The notes under the pieces are model-generated. The model saw nothing but the letters and a program-made list of their open reading frames with translations. It made no database searches and was not told where the DNA came from. The translations under genes were made by a program, and so were the position numbers. Shown one piece after another: positions 22,746 through 32,569 of a stretch of DNA of 64,000 nt. The stretch is from assembly GCA_028829895.1 (NCBI GenBank), contig CM054182.1:20537501-20601500 (forward strand). Reading direction: 5' to 3'. This stretch comes from Sinotaia quadrata (taxonomy: Eukaryota > Mollusca > Gastropoda > Architaenioglossa > Viviparidae). Each line of letters starts with the position of its first letter. The first letter of the stretch is position 1.

Positions 22746-22768
22746 CCCGCCCCTTTCCCCCTTCCCCC
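22746..22768 (-). other. G-quadruplex motif (C-rich on plus strand)
   Basis: The plus strand reads CCC G CCCC TTT CCCCC TT CCCCC. The minus strand therefore has four G-runs of at least three with loops of 2, 3 and 1, which fits the standard quadruplex rule. It stands out in AT-rich array DNA. Confidence 0.75.
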
Positions 22769-23490
22769 GCACACTGAAAATACTCTGGCTATGTTCAGAG
22801 TGCCGCAATGTTCGGAGATAATGCACGGTTTTGGTTAAAGTTATTTAGTAACAAAAAGTATATGGCAAAGTTTATAAATGTGAAATTTGGGGGGAAATTC
22901 GTTGTCATGGATGAAATATTTTTAAAGGAAAAACGTCTGACAGAAATGAGCTGTCAATGATTATAAACCAAAATATTGGAATAAAATTCTGTTTCCTAAG
23001 TTTATAAAGCGGAAATATTTGAGTAAATTGCGCTGTTATGCTAAATAAATATTGCCGAAACTTATGAATACAATACACTGTTTAGCCAGGTTTATAAAGT
23101 CCAAATTTATTAATGATATGCATTGTTTTGTTAAGCTAAAAGCCGAACATCTAAACAAACTGCACTATTGCACTATTGCACTAGTTAATTTTATAATATG
23201 GAAAACTTTGAACAAAATACTCTTTGACTAAATTTAGAACGACGAAATACTTATAATAAAATGCGTTAAAGATAAAATACAGGTATAATAAGAAAATTTT
23301 AAAACCAGAATGTCTTAATGAAATGCGCTGTCTATTGCTAAGATCAGAATGCCGAAATGTTTGAACGAAATGAGTGATGGGTAAAAGTTGATACAGCCGC
23401 CATGTTTGAGCCAAATGCGCTGTCTACGGCGTAAGTGCATAAAGCCGATATGTTTGAGCCAAATGCATTGTCCTTTAACTCCACTTAATT

Positions 23491-24429
23491 CCCCGCGTGT
23501 GAAAACCGTTAGTTGCAGCCAGGGACAAGACGTGCACGAGGGGAAAGAAGCGGCTTGTCTCCTGATGCTACAGCAACGGTGGCCCCGAGTGATGATGCAG
23601 TTTCCAAGCACGCCGCAGCTACTTCCACCTCCATGCAGCCAGCGCTATGCTGCTGCCGTCTGGACTGGAACAGCATCTGGTTTACCAGCACTTCATCTCG
23701 CCGTGCCGCTGTGTACGAAAGACCGAGAGAGTAAAATGGCAACAGACACTGAGTCAACTCGGAGATCGGGGTACTAGAGGCACTGGGACAAGCACGCGCT
23801 TGCTTGCATAATCACAAATTGCCTCGTGTTGAGGTTTTGTTCGGCTATTTTGTTTTGGTCCCACCCCCACCCCAGCTGATAGGTTTGGGAATTAGTTTGA
23901 ATTTTGTTTTTGTTTCTGGCGCTTTAAGAAACAGTTGCATAGTGTGACTTAAATAGATTAAACATTGACCAAACCATATTTGTTCACTTAAAAAGTGCGT
24001 TAGAAAACAGGAACTAAAACTGAGGATTTGTGTGCTTGTGTGTGTGCGCGCACGCGCGTTATCGAAAAACACTCTGAAAAGAAACAAGGGCAAAGTGATT
24101 TTAAACTGACATTGAGAAGAAGAAAACGCGATGGATGAATAATTCTGGCGAAATAACAGGAATTAGACGTTGATTTGCGACAAGAAAAGGAAAGGATACA
24201 TGACGATTTAAGGTGCCGACAGTACGTAACTCAGAAGGAGCGTGTTTTTATTATGCAGGTCGTCTTGACTGACTCCTTCCGATGATCTCGTACCCGTAAC
24301 TCAAGCCGGGTAATAGAGGTTTGTGTTTGTGTACGGTAACAAAACTGGAGTGTGTGCAAGTGTTAACACCAGATCTGGAATCTGAGGATTAAAAAAAGAA
24401 GAAGGGATTTTTTTTGTTTGTCAGTCGTG
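23491..24429. other. GC-richer patch, possible 5' gene region
   Basis: From 23500 to 23780 GC and CpG rise sharply compared with neighbouring arrays, and frames stay open on both strands (plus 23388-23777 and minus 23509-23757). No translated frame is recognisable and the plus frame begins inside the old array. Further on lie a GCGCGCACGCGCG run at about 24047-24059 and unique DNA leading to the ATG at 24430. It could be a promoter or 5' UTR exon, but that is inference only. Confidence 0.25.
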
Positions 24430-24442
24430 ATGGGTATTGCAG
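24430..24442 (+). other. Candidate start codon and splice donor (MGIA...)
   Basis: GTCGTGATGGGTATTGCAG is followed directly by GTAAGAGT. The ATG has G at -3 and G at +4, a good animal initiation context, and the donor CAG|GTAAGAG is near perfect. A tiny first coding exon encoding Met-Gly-Ile-Ala plus one base would fit. The donor also lies at the left edge of the 114-bp repeat starting at 24444, so it may be coincidence. Confidence 0.2.
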
Positions 24443-24443
24443 G

Positions 24444-24700
24444 TAAGAGTTCTTTTTTCTTTCCATTCTAACGTAAACAAACGATTTTCTCTCTCCGATG
24501 TCTGTTACGTAAGATGCCTATAGATGACGTCAGAAGAATGCATACAATGATTGACGTGAGGGTTCTTTTCTCTCCATCCAAACACGTAAACAACATACCT
24601 TTCTCTGTGCGATGCCTGTTACATAAGATGCCTATAGGTGACGTCAGAAGCAAACAAACGCAGTGATCTAACTGTTACTTTCTTTCCAACCTAACATATA
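24444..24700. repeat. ~114-bp array, 2-3 copies, with CRE palindromes
   Basis: TGTTACRTAAGATGCCTATA recurs at 24503 and 24617, 114 bp apart, each followed by TGACGTCAGAAG. The full palindrome TGACGTCA lies at 24525-24532 and 24639-24646. A third, partial, diverged copy (TTTCTTTCCAACCTAAC) starts near 24675. Confidence 0.88.
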
Positions 24701-25514
24701 AATAGGAAATCTTATTATGAAAAGTTTATGTTAGTACTTCTGAAATGACAGAATATATTCGAGTATGCCAAAATGGAAAACTCAACACTAATACATTTAT
24801 TACTGGGGTAGGATGGGTGGGACGGGAGGAAGCTGGAAAGGAAATGGGAAACTGTTATCATTTAGTTCAAGACTGAAATGTGGAAAGACAATTAATTATA
24901 CGTCGATAAAAAAAAAAGTAAGAAACATTTTCTTGCTTTATTCCTGCCAGTCTATTAATAAATCAAGAAAGCCATCAAACAAACTAGTAATAATCCTATA
25001 ATTAGGTTAGGGAGCTTCACTATCAATCACAGCATAACATGCTGAAGCAACCATTCATGCAAATGTCGAGAAACTGCACAAGAAATGACGTGTTTCCATT
25101 AGCATCATGAAATAAAACTAGCACTGAAGTCAAGACTGGAGCGCACCTTTCTGTTGTATCCCTGTCGGTAACACAGCAAATAGAACAAGCAATAAGCAAA
25201 CTCTAGAAGACTGATATCCAAACACACAACTCAGGCCTCAACAGGAAGAGCTACATTAATATTGATCTGGTCAACCAATTTTCACTCGCAATCAAAAGAG
25301 TGTTTATGTTTGTGCTTTGGTTTCTTGTTATTTTCGTCACGTTTGCTATAAGGCACTAAGGTTAGGCTCGACGTCTTAATGCAGCATACATTTCGCCGAG
25401 CCAAAGGCCTGATGCTCTGTAGCTGGGTACAGATTGAATGAAGTTTAGTTTTGTTGCCATTTTTTTTTCCTCAAGCAAATATACTGCTTTGGAACTAACC
25501 CAACCTTTCACATA
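24701..25514. other. Unique AT-rich stretch, no gene seen
   Basis: Short frames only. No array, RNA gene or mobile element is recognisable. Confidence 0.5.
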
Positions 25515-25735
25515 CGTCATTTCTATAGAAATAATAGGTTCCATTAAAAGTAAATGCATCATAATGATATATAGAAGCACGGGTACCTATAGAAACAATG
25601 ATATAATAAAAAAAAAAAGCTATGATATATATGGAAAATAAAACCATCATAATGATATGTACAAGCACATGTCCCTATAAAAGCAATACGTCACAATGGT
25701 ATATACAAGAATGGGTCCATATCGAAAACAAATAC
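25515..25735. repeat. Degenerate ~55-60-bp array
   Basis: CATCATAATGATATNTA with AAGCACNNGTNCCTATA words recur at about 25555, 25649 and 25692. Copies are diverged and one is interrupted by an A-run at 25608-25619. Confidence 0.7.
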
Positions 25736-25749
25736 ACCCAATTTTATAT

Positions 25750-26206
25750 TACCCATTTTATCTGTGGTGTGTTACAGCGTGGTTACAATTAATTTTAGCA
25801 AATGTGCTAACTGAGCCCATTTCACTTCAGGCGCGTTACAGCAAGGTTAAAAGTAATGTAAGCCCATTTCACTTCAGTTGTGTTACAGCAAGGTTAAAAG
25901 TCATGCAAGCCCATTTCACTTCAGGTGTGTTACAGCAAGGTTAAAAGTCATGCAAGCCCATTTCACTTCAGGTGTGTTACAGCAAGGTTAAAAGTAATGT
26001 AAACCCATTTAACTTCAGGTGTGTTACAGCAAGGTTAAAAGTAATGTAAACCCATTTCACTTCAGGTGTGTTACGGCAAGGTTAAAAGTAATGTAAACCC
26101 ATTTAACTGCAGGTGTTTACACCCCGTTTAAAACTCATTTAAACCAATTTCACTTCAGGTGTGTTAGAGTGCGGTTAAAACTCATTTAAGCCCGTTTTAC
26201 TTCAAT
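25750..26206. repeat. 47-bp minisatellite, about 9-10 copies
   Basis: AGCCCATTTCACTTCAGGTG followed by TGTTACAGCAAGGTTAAAAG and a 7-bp tail. Starts at 25814, 25861, 25908, 25955, 26002, 26049 and 26096 are exactly 47 bp apart. The outer copies (25760, 26142 and 26188) are diverged. Copies with TCATGCA tails and those with AATGTAA tails are grouped. Confidence 0.97.
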
Positions 26207-26500
26207 GTTATGGTAAAAAAAATAATCCATCCACTGTTGTCTCGGTGTGCAAACACTTTCTAAAAGTCTTCCACTCTCAGGGACCTGTTTGTTTATTCGT
26301 TCCTCCTCAGAGCTGTTTGCTCCGCCCGCGATATCAACGAATGCTGAAAGGGTGGTCGTTAAGCAGAAACAGATCAATCAATCGGAAGCTGAACGGTAGT
26401 CTCTCCAATTAATCTTTTTCATACATGCGCTTTGAAAAAAAAATCTCCTTTTTATTAATTTAACGAGGCTCTAGCAGGTTTGTAGAATGAGATCACTTTT
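26207..26500. other. Unique stretch, no gene seen
   Basis: A 63-codon minus frame (26186-26377) has no known motif. Confidence 0.5.
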
Positions 26501-26692
26501 CTTGCACACTATAACTGATTTAACACCCATTATTCTTGTACACTATAACTGATTTAACACCCATTAATTATTCTTGCACACTATATCAGATTTAACACCC
26601 ATTATTCTTGCACACTATATCAGATTTAACACCCATTATATTATTCTTGCACACTATATCAGATTTAACACCCATTATATTATTCTTGCACA
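26501..26692. repeat. Variable 33-39-bp array, 6 copies
   Basis: CTTGCACACTATAWCWGATT starts at 26501, 26534, 26573, 26607, 26646 and 26685. The length varies only in the TTATT / TTAATTATT / TTATATTATT spacer, so spacings are 33, 39, 34, 39 and 39. This is a combined minisatellite and spacer-slippage pattern. Confidence 0.95.
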
Positions 26693-26818
26693 AGTAACAC
26701 AATACAAAAGGTGTGGTTTAATAATTAATGACTGATACGTCGGATAAATACAGCACAAGTAACACTATACAAAAGGTGTGGTTTAATAATGACTGATACG
26801 TTAAAACGGATAAATACA
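26689..26818. repeat. 65-bp tandem duplication
   Basis: CAAGTAACACWATACAAAAG followed by GTGTGGTTTAATAAT occurs at 26691 and 26756. It directly abuts the previous array and shares its CACA edge. Confidence 0.92.
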
Positions 26819-27550
26819 CTTAGTTAAGCAGATATTAAGTGTAAATAAGCAGAGATAAACTGTGTAGATAAGCACACATCAATGTGATTAAGCAGATATC
26901 AATGTGAGTATGTTAGCAGATATCAATGTGAGTATGTAAGCAGACATCAATGTGAGTATGTAAGCAGACATCAATGTATGTAAGCAGACATCAATGTGAG
27001 TATTAAGCAGATATCAATGTGTGTATCTAAGCAGACATTTATTGTTGGCTAAAAAAAACACAAATTTGTGTAGCTAAGCATACATCAATGTGAGTATGTA
27101 AGAAGACATCAATGTGAGTATGCAAGCAGATATCAATGTGAGTATGTAAGCAGATATCAATGTGAGTATGTAAGCAGATATCAATGTGAGTATGTAAACA
27201 GATATACATGTGTGTATCTAAGCAGACATAAATGTGTGTATCTAAGCAGACATTAATGGGGGTATCTAAGCTGACAAAAATGGGAATATCTAAGCTGACA
27301 AAAATGGGAATATCTAAGCTGACATTAATATGTGTAGCTAAGCATAAATGTGTGTAACTCAGCAGATATGTGCGCAGTTAAGCAGACACACATGTGTGTA
27401 GCTAAGCAGAATAAATGTGTATAGCTAAGCAAACATGCATGCATGTAAATAAACAGACATTAAAAAATGTGTATAGTTAAGCAACGTCGGAGATTTTGCT
27501 ATGTAAACAAGGGCAGATAACTGTGCATAGCTTAACAAGGGCAAGTTAAG
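26815..27550. repeat. 24-bp array, about 30 copies, old at both ends
   Basis: The core unit AGCAGATATCAATGTGAGTA plus TGTA is regular at 27125, 27149 and 27173 and at about 26900-27000. The right part (27220-27550) drifts through ATCTAAGCTGACAAAAATGG and GTAGCTAAGCA versions. The middle holds a TTGTTGGCTAAAAAAAACAC interruption near 27041. Confidence 0.93.
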
Positions 27551-27660
27551 TGCGGATACCTTGAATATCTGTGTGAATAAAGAATGGCGAACACGGTGTA
27601 GTTCAATAGAAGGCAAAAATCTAGTTAGCCAAACAATGTCGGATGGTTTCAGTTACTTTC

Positions 27661-27765
27661 AACATATTACTGCACTAGTGGAAACAGATTCTGGAGAGTC
27701 AGTTTTAAGTATCAACATATTACTAGTAGAAACAAAGTCTGAAGAGTCAGTTTTAAGTATCAATT
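27661..27765. repeat. 48-bp tandem duplication
   Basis: GAGTCAGTTTTAAGTATCAA occurs twice, 48 bp apart (AGTTTTAAGT at 27701 and 27749). Each is preceded by a TAGTRGAAACARAKTCTGRA word. Period 48 keeps a plus frame open, which accounts for the short ORF. Confidence 0.9.
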
Positions 27766-27883
27766 TTGAAATTCTGATTAAACAGTCTTCTTTGGCATTA
27801 GTATAGTACTAATCGATACATGCTATTAGCTATTCGTTGTACGAATAATACTGAGCAAATGACACGAAAGCGAGTTAGTGTTA

Positions 27884-28030
27884 TCCATTCACCAATCACC
27901 CATCTATCCATACACCCATTCATCAACCCACCCACCAACCCATCTATCTATCTTTCTACTTATCTATGTATCTATCTTTATATTTATATCTATCTATCTA
28001 TGTCGGTCTATCTATTATATATCCATCTAT
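27884..28030. repeat. Degenerate tetranucleotide (ATCC/ATCT)n tract
   Basis: CCATCTATCCATACACCCAT, CCACCCACCAACCC and TATCTATCTATC words form an imperfect 4-bp microsatellite in which CCA-type units grade into TCTA-type units. Confidence 0.93.
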
Positions 28031-28033
28031 GCA

Positions 28034-28195
28034 GATATTTTAGTGTGTCCGTTGTTAATTATCACTGAGCATTAAGTAGCATGTAATGATATTTTAGTGT
28101 GTCCGTTGTTAATTATCACTAAGCATTAAGTAGCATTTAATGATATTTTAGTGTGTCCGTTGTTAATTATCACGGAGCATTAAGTAGCATTTAAC
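28034..28195. repeat. 54-bp minisatellite, 3 copies
   Basis: GATATTTTAGTGTGTCCGTT starts at 28034, 28088 and 28142, exactly 54 bp apart. Copies differ by single bases (CACTGAGC, CACTAAGC, CACGGAGC). Confidence 0.97.
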
Positions 28196-28207
28196 GATGA
28201 ACGTAAG

Positions 28208-28385
28208 TAGCGATGATGTCAAAGAGCTTTTGTCTCTTTAATCAATGTGTTACTGTCAATCATGTCAATGACTTAAATACATGTAACAGAGTATAGTAGC
28301 GATGAAACCTATCTCATATTCACTTAACAGTGCCATTGTCAATCATGTCAGTGAGCTTTAAATACACAGTTACTGTCACTCTTTG
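28208..28385. repeat. Diverged ~83-bp duplication
   Basis: GTCAATCATGTCA occurs at 28255 and 28338, followed by AATGACTTAAATACA or GTGAGCTTTAAATACA, with TAGTAGCGATGA words upstream. Confidence 0.75.
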
Positions 28386-28540
28386 CAATCTGCACGCGTC
28401 GATGTAACATGCCAGTTACACGTGCGAATGCTTGCATGTTTTCATGACAATCAAATTCTATAAATAAATACGTGGACATGTGAATATAAACAGCAGACCC
28501 AAATAAAGTTTCTCGTGAATGCGCCAGGCCGTGAACAGAT

Positions 28541-28762
28541 TCAACTCTGAGACCACGAATTTAAGTTTACTGTAACAGGATACCCGCCATGAAAAAATAC
28601 AGTTTTGAGAAAATAGGCTTAAGTTTCATTGTAACAAGACACGCCATGAAAAAATACAGTTTTGAGAAAATAGGCTTAAGTTTCATTGTAACAAGACACG
28701 CCATGAAAAAATACAACTCTGAGACCACAGACTTAAGTTTCATTGTAACAAGACACGCCATA
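28541..28762. repeat. 57-bp minisatellite, about 4 copies, reading a 19-aa repeat
   Basis: The unit includes CGCCATGAAAAAATACAG, GCTTAAGTTTCATTGTAACA and AGACA. As 57 is a multiple of 3, a plus frame from ATG 28589 reads MKKYSFEKIGLSFIVTRHA tandemly for 75 codons. Outer copies have AACTCTGAGACCAC in place of CAGTTTTGAGAAAAT. Nothing else supports translation. Confidence 0.95.
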
Positions 28763-29808
28763 CACATATACATCTTTGGGACATACGTAAGTGGCCGTTT
28801 TACTTTTTATTTATGAGTTTGTAATGTCACAAATTCCGACTATTATTATTGGCTGATTTTATGATGTTAGATATTCATTTTATGATCTCACAAATTTAAA
28901 TTTATTATATCATATAATCATGAATAAATCGTAAAATGACACGCCAAGGAAATAAATTTGTGATATAGCAAAATTAATCAGTCCGACTAATCTGAAATTG
29001 TTATATCATACACGGACTTATTATATCCTAAGATCAAACAACCGAACAGTTTGGACAAGTCTTATAACAAAAATAAATCAATATACATATATATATATAT
29101 TGATAGCGAAACTATTGCCCCCTGCAGCCCCAGCAGTGCTGGGGAACTTTCAGCAGAAGAGGCCCCTTTACCTTCAAAAAGAAATCGTACTTGAAATTTG
29201 AAAAATATGCATATGATCTAGTTTTTGCAGGGCGCACGATAAATTAATCCTCTATTTGAAGGTATGCTACTAATTGAAAGATATCAATCTTTATACCTTC
29301 AATGTGCGATATAAAAGAATCTTGAAATCATAAAATCAGCCAATGAGAACAGATTTAATTTGTGCTAGCAACGAATGAATGTGCCATACTATAACGTACA
29401 TAGCAAGTGAAATTATTCCTTCTCTGTGTGTGGGTGCGTTTGTGTGAATGCCGCACAAATAGACCTTTATCATATTATACTTTTTCATCACTCTACTGAA
29501 ACTGATGAGAATCAGCTTCATCTTGGCAAGTCTCTCCTGACAAGTCACGTCGCGAAAAGTCCGGCCGGCCGTAATTTAGGGACACTTAATGAAATTATCG
29601 TCTCAGCTTTCTATACTAGCGTGTGGTGTACTTTAATCTCTCGCCTCTCTCTATGCTGTCCACAGGAAACTCGTACGAACATCTAACTATAGTGTAATAT
29701 ATCACTAAAACAAACAACTACGACAACAAACACAAAAACAGTTCACTTTGCATGAGTTTACCATCCGAAACAAATTTGTATAGAATACCTAAGAGCGGTA
29801 TAGTAATG
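28763..29808. other. AT-rich unique stretch with (TA)n and two hairpins
   Basis: A (TA)n run lies at about 29083-29101. CCCCAGCAGTGCTGGGG near 29128-29144 is a near-perfect palindrome. A 10-bp perfect inverted repeat, TTGAAGGTAT (29256-29265) and ATACCTTCAA (29293-29302), can fold. A good splice-acceptor-like string, CTCTATGCTGTCCACAG, ends at 29665 but leads to a stop after six codons. Confidence 0.55.
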
Positions 29809-30405
29809 CATATATCTACTTCTAAAACTCACTATCGTGTGCATATATCTACTTCTAAAACTCACTATCGTGTGCATATATCTACTTCTAAAACTCACTA
29901 TCGTGTGCATATATCTACTTCTAAAACTCACTATCGTGTGCATATATCTACTTCTAAAACTCATTATCATATATCTACTTCTAAAACTCACTATCGTGTG
30001 CATATATCTACTTCTAAAACTCACTTATCGTGTGCATATATCTACTTCTAAAACTCACTATCGTGTGCATATATCTACTTCTAAAACTCACTATCGTGTG
30101 CATATATCTACTTCTAAAACTCACTATCGTGTGCATATATCTACTTCTAGAACTCACTATCGTGTGCATATATCTACTTCTAGAACTCACTATCGTGTGC
30201 ATATATCTACTTCTAAAACTCACTATCGTGTACTTATTTCTACTTCTACAACACACTATCGTGTACTTATTTCTACTTCTACAACACACTATCGTGTACT
30301 TATTTCTACTTCTACAACACACTATCGTGTACTTATTTCTACTTCTACAACACACTATCGTGTACTTATTTCTACTTCTACAAAACACTATCATGTACTT
30401 ATTAT
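29809..30405. repeat. 33-bp minisatellite, about 18 copies in two subfamilies
   Basis: Copies at 29809-30230 read CATATATCTACTTCTAAAAC and TCACTATCGTGTG. After 30231 five copies read TACTTATTTCTACTTCTACA and ACACACTATCGTG. The switch is abrupt. The period is a multiple of 3, so plus frames read HISTSKTHYRV and minus frames read MHTIVSFRSRY over long stretches. One copy has a single-base insertion at about 30024 and another lacks six bases, so the long plus frame is broken. That argues against translation. Confidence 0.98.
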
Positions 30406-30499
30406 CCAACTCACTCACCAAACAACTCCTGACAACAGAGTAATAGATCATTCCAAGCATTTCTGGGGAAACAAATGTCCTCCACAAAATACTTAGGAT

Positions 30500-31375
30500 C
30501 TTACAGTCAAATAATAGGGTAACCTAAACATATATACAGATATGTATATATATCTGTTGTGTTATATATTACCCAAACATACTTTTAAGGACATCTCTCA
30601 GGGTGTTACCATAGTGTAATGAAATATATCATACATTCGTTATCCATTACAAATTCAAAGAAGATTTATGTCTGTGGAATAATCAAAATCATACATTCGA
30701 AAAAACTCTTCAATATGGTGCATATATCGCAAAAACGAGCGTTCAAATATTTCATTATGGTGCATATATCGCAAAAACTAGCTTTCAAACATCTCATTAT
30801 GGTGCATATATCAGAAATACTAGCTTTCAAACATCTCATTATGGTGCATATATCAGAAAAACGAGTTTTCAAATATCTCATTATGGTGCATATATCACAA
30901 AAACGAGCTTTCAAACATCTTATTCTTATGTAACATATCAGTCAGGCCAGCTAGTCGAAACACTTCTCTGAGTGTAATAAACCAATCAAACATACTCCTG
31001 AAAACTCAATGTACTGCCGTATGGAAACCAAACATACTTCTAAAAACGTCTCATTCTTCTGTAATACATTATCGGCCAAAGATTTTTCTGATTACTCTTA
31101 ACGGTGGTTGAATAAATCGATCAAAGACACATCCAAGAATGTGTGATGTTTCATATTAGTCAATGAAACTGTTAAACATTTCGCTATAGTGAAAAAAGCA
31201 CCAGCCAAATATAATTCTTAAAACACTGTACGGTGGTATGTCACAAACAAATATACTTCAGGAACATCTAGATGTGTCGTAATGCTTCAGTCAAAGATCA
31301 CGTGGTGGTTTGAGAATGTCAAATCGTAAACCTGCTTTCGGTTCCCTTAATACTCCGTCAGTAATATCACGTGGT
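30500..31375. repeat. Decayed ~60-bp array around a 42-bp core
   Basis: Diverged units of the form GTAATACATNANCCAAACAT followed by ACTTCTAAAAACNTCTCAT recur on both sides of the regular core at 30714-30930 (for example 30570, 30975, 31030, 31150 and 31250). They share the ACATCTCAT and ATATATC words with the core. Confidence 0.65.
30714..30930. repeat. 42-bp minisatellite, 5 copies
   Basis: TATGGTGCATATATCNSAAA, then AACKAGCTTTCAAACATCTC and AT, five times. A plus frame reads MVHISQKRAFKHLI-like 14-residue repeats and the minus frame is also open. The GTGCATATATC word is shared with the 33-bp array 300 bp upstream. Confidence 0.96.
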
Positions 31376-32507
31376 TCTATTACCAAAAAGATATTAAGTT
31401 GTAGTTGAGTGCGGAGAGAAAAAAAAAGCTTATGTGTGTAGTGACTGAAGAATTTAAAAATAATATCAGGCCTGACGTAACGAAACAGGGGAAATTAAAA
31501 ATTAAAATTGCCGGACAAAAAGTGCCGAGATAGAGTTTTAATATTACAAAATCAATAAATGTATTACAGAACTTGAGAAGTTCTACTGCAAACTGTACAT
31601 ATAATGCTAAGTGTAATGTGAATAAAAAGTGAAAAATAAAAACGTGCACGATGGTCTGCAGTAAAATGTTCATACTCTTCAGGAAGTGCTTGATATAAAT
31701 TATTACACAAGTTGTAATCTGTATACAGAAAGCGGTCCGCAACAACACACCTTAAAACCACAAGCAACCGCAGATGTAAATTGTACGAAGCAGATGTCAC
31801 ACGTGGAGAAGATTGGCTGGGATAAGAAACAAAAAAAAATTCAACAAAGAAAACTAAGAAATAAACAAACACTTCGATAAAAAGAAAAAAACACAACAAC
31901 TGATGTTTTAATTTCAAACTGCAGTGTTAGCCGTCTACGGGGCTCGACCGCACGTACTTATTTCCTGCTGGTGATTGTCTGTGAAATGGGAGTCGTGCTG
32001 CCAAGAGCCTGCGTAAACAAAAGACACTGATTCTGGGTGGTTATTAACGGGATTAGAGACAACCAGTATAATAAGAATTTGTATTTATAGAAATTGACAT
32101 AGATACGATCAAAGGAAAGCTAACATACATATACATAGGCGTCATATTACTGATATTAACAAATACATATTCACGCACATGCACGAACAAACTCGAACCT
32201 TAACTCGTTTTCTCCCTCTCTGTCTCTCTCAAACTCGACAGTTAAGGATTTAAAACGTTCAAAGACTGCATTTTCGGGGGAGGGTGGTCGCCACTCCCAA
32301 TTCTTTGAATCTCTGCAGTTTCCTCATAGCCTCTCAGTATTATGCAACAGATGCAAAGAGTTCTATAGGTCAGGGCTACGCTACCTCTGGTGCTGGTTGA
32401 ATTTCTTATTGATTATAGGACATCAGAAACAAAACAAAAACAGCCTTCAGAATAATGTATGTCTGACAAAGTATTCTCTCACGCTTAAAGGCTACATTTT
32501 ACATAGT
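31376..32507. other. Unique stretch with unrecognised minus-strand frames
   Basis: Minus-strand frames of 122 codons (31380-31748) and 117 codons (31564-31917) are Phe/Leu/Ile-rich and overlap each other. The second contains LPEEYEHF, a string reminiscent of copia-type gag domains, but nothing around it supports that. No gene is called. 31930-32400 is GC-richer unique DNA. Confidence 0.4.

Positions 32508-32569
<62 letters not shown>
32508..32569. repeat. Compound (CT)n(TA)n microsatellite
   Basis: About 36 bp of CTCT with one CC interruption runs directly into about 24 bp of TATA. A short ATCC/ATCA tetranucleotide run follows at about 32596-32650. Confidence 0.97.

Larger units (their letters stand above)
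22220..23490. repeat. Large decayed ~45-60-bp array
   Basis: Variants of TTTATAAAGCCGAAATGTTT, GAACAAAATGCGCTGT and TAGTTAAG recur through about 1.27 kb (for example 22232, 22700, 22990, 23085, 23350, 23400, 23440) at irregular spacing. The youngest part is the regular 46-bp block at 22390-22650. A C-rich insert at 22746-22768 interrupts it. Confidence 0.8.

Noticed and set aside
26815..27550. Regular short repeats as a possible CRISPR array
   Set aside because: Units are directly contiguous 24-mers without unique spacers, and the DNA is eukaryotic in character. The same applies to all other arrays here.
29641..29690. Splice acceptor at 29665
   Set aside because: A good pyrimidine tract and CAG, but all downstream frames close quickly and no paired donor is evident.
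29752..30496. Repeat protein HISTSKTHYRV
   Set aside because: The frame arises from a 33-bp array, a one-base insertion near 30024 breaks it, and the opposite strand is equally open.
31564..31917. LPEEYEHF resembling a copia-type gag (UBN2-like) segment on the minus strand
   Set aside because: Only about eight residues match a remembered pattern; no zinc knuckle, protease, integrase or reverse transcriptase remnant lies nearby.
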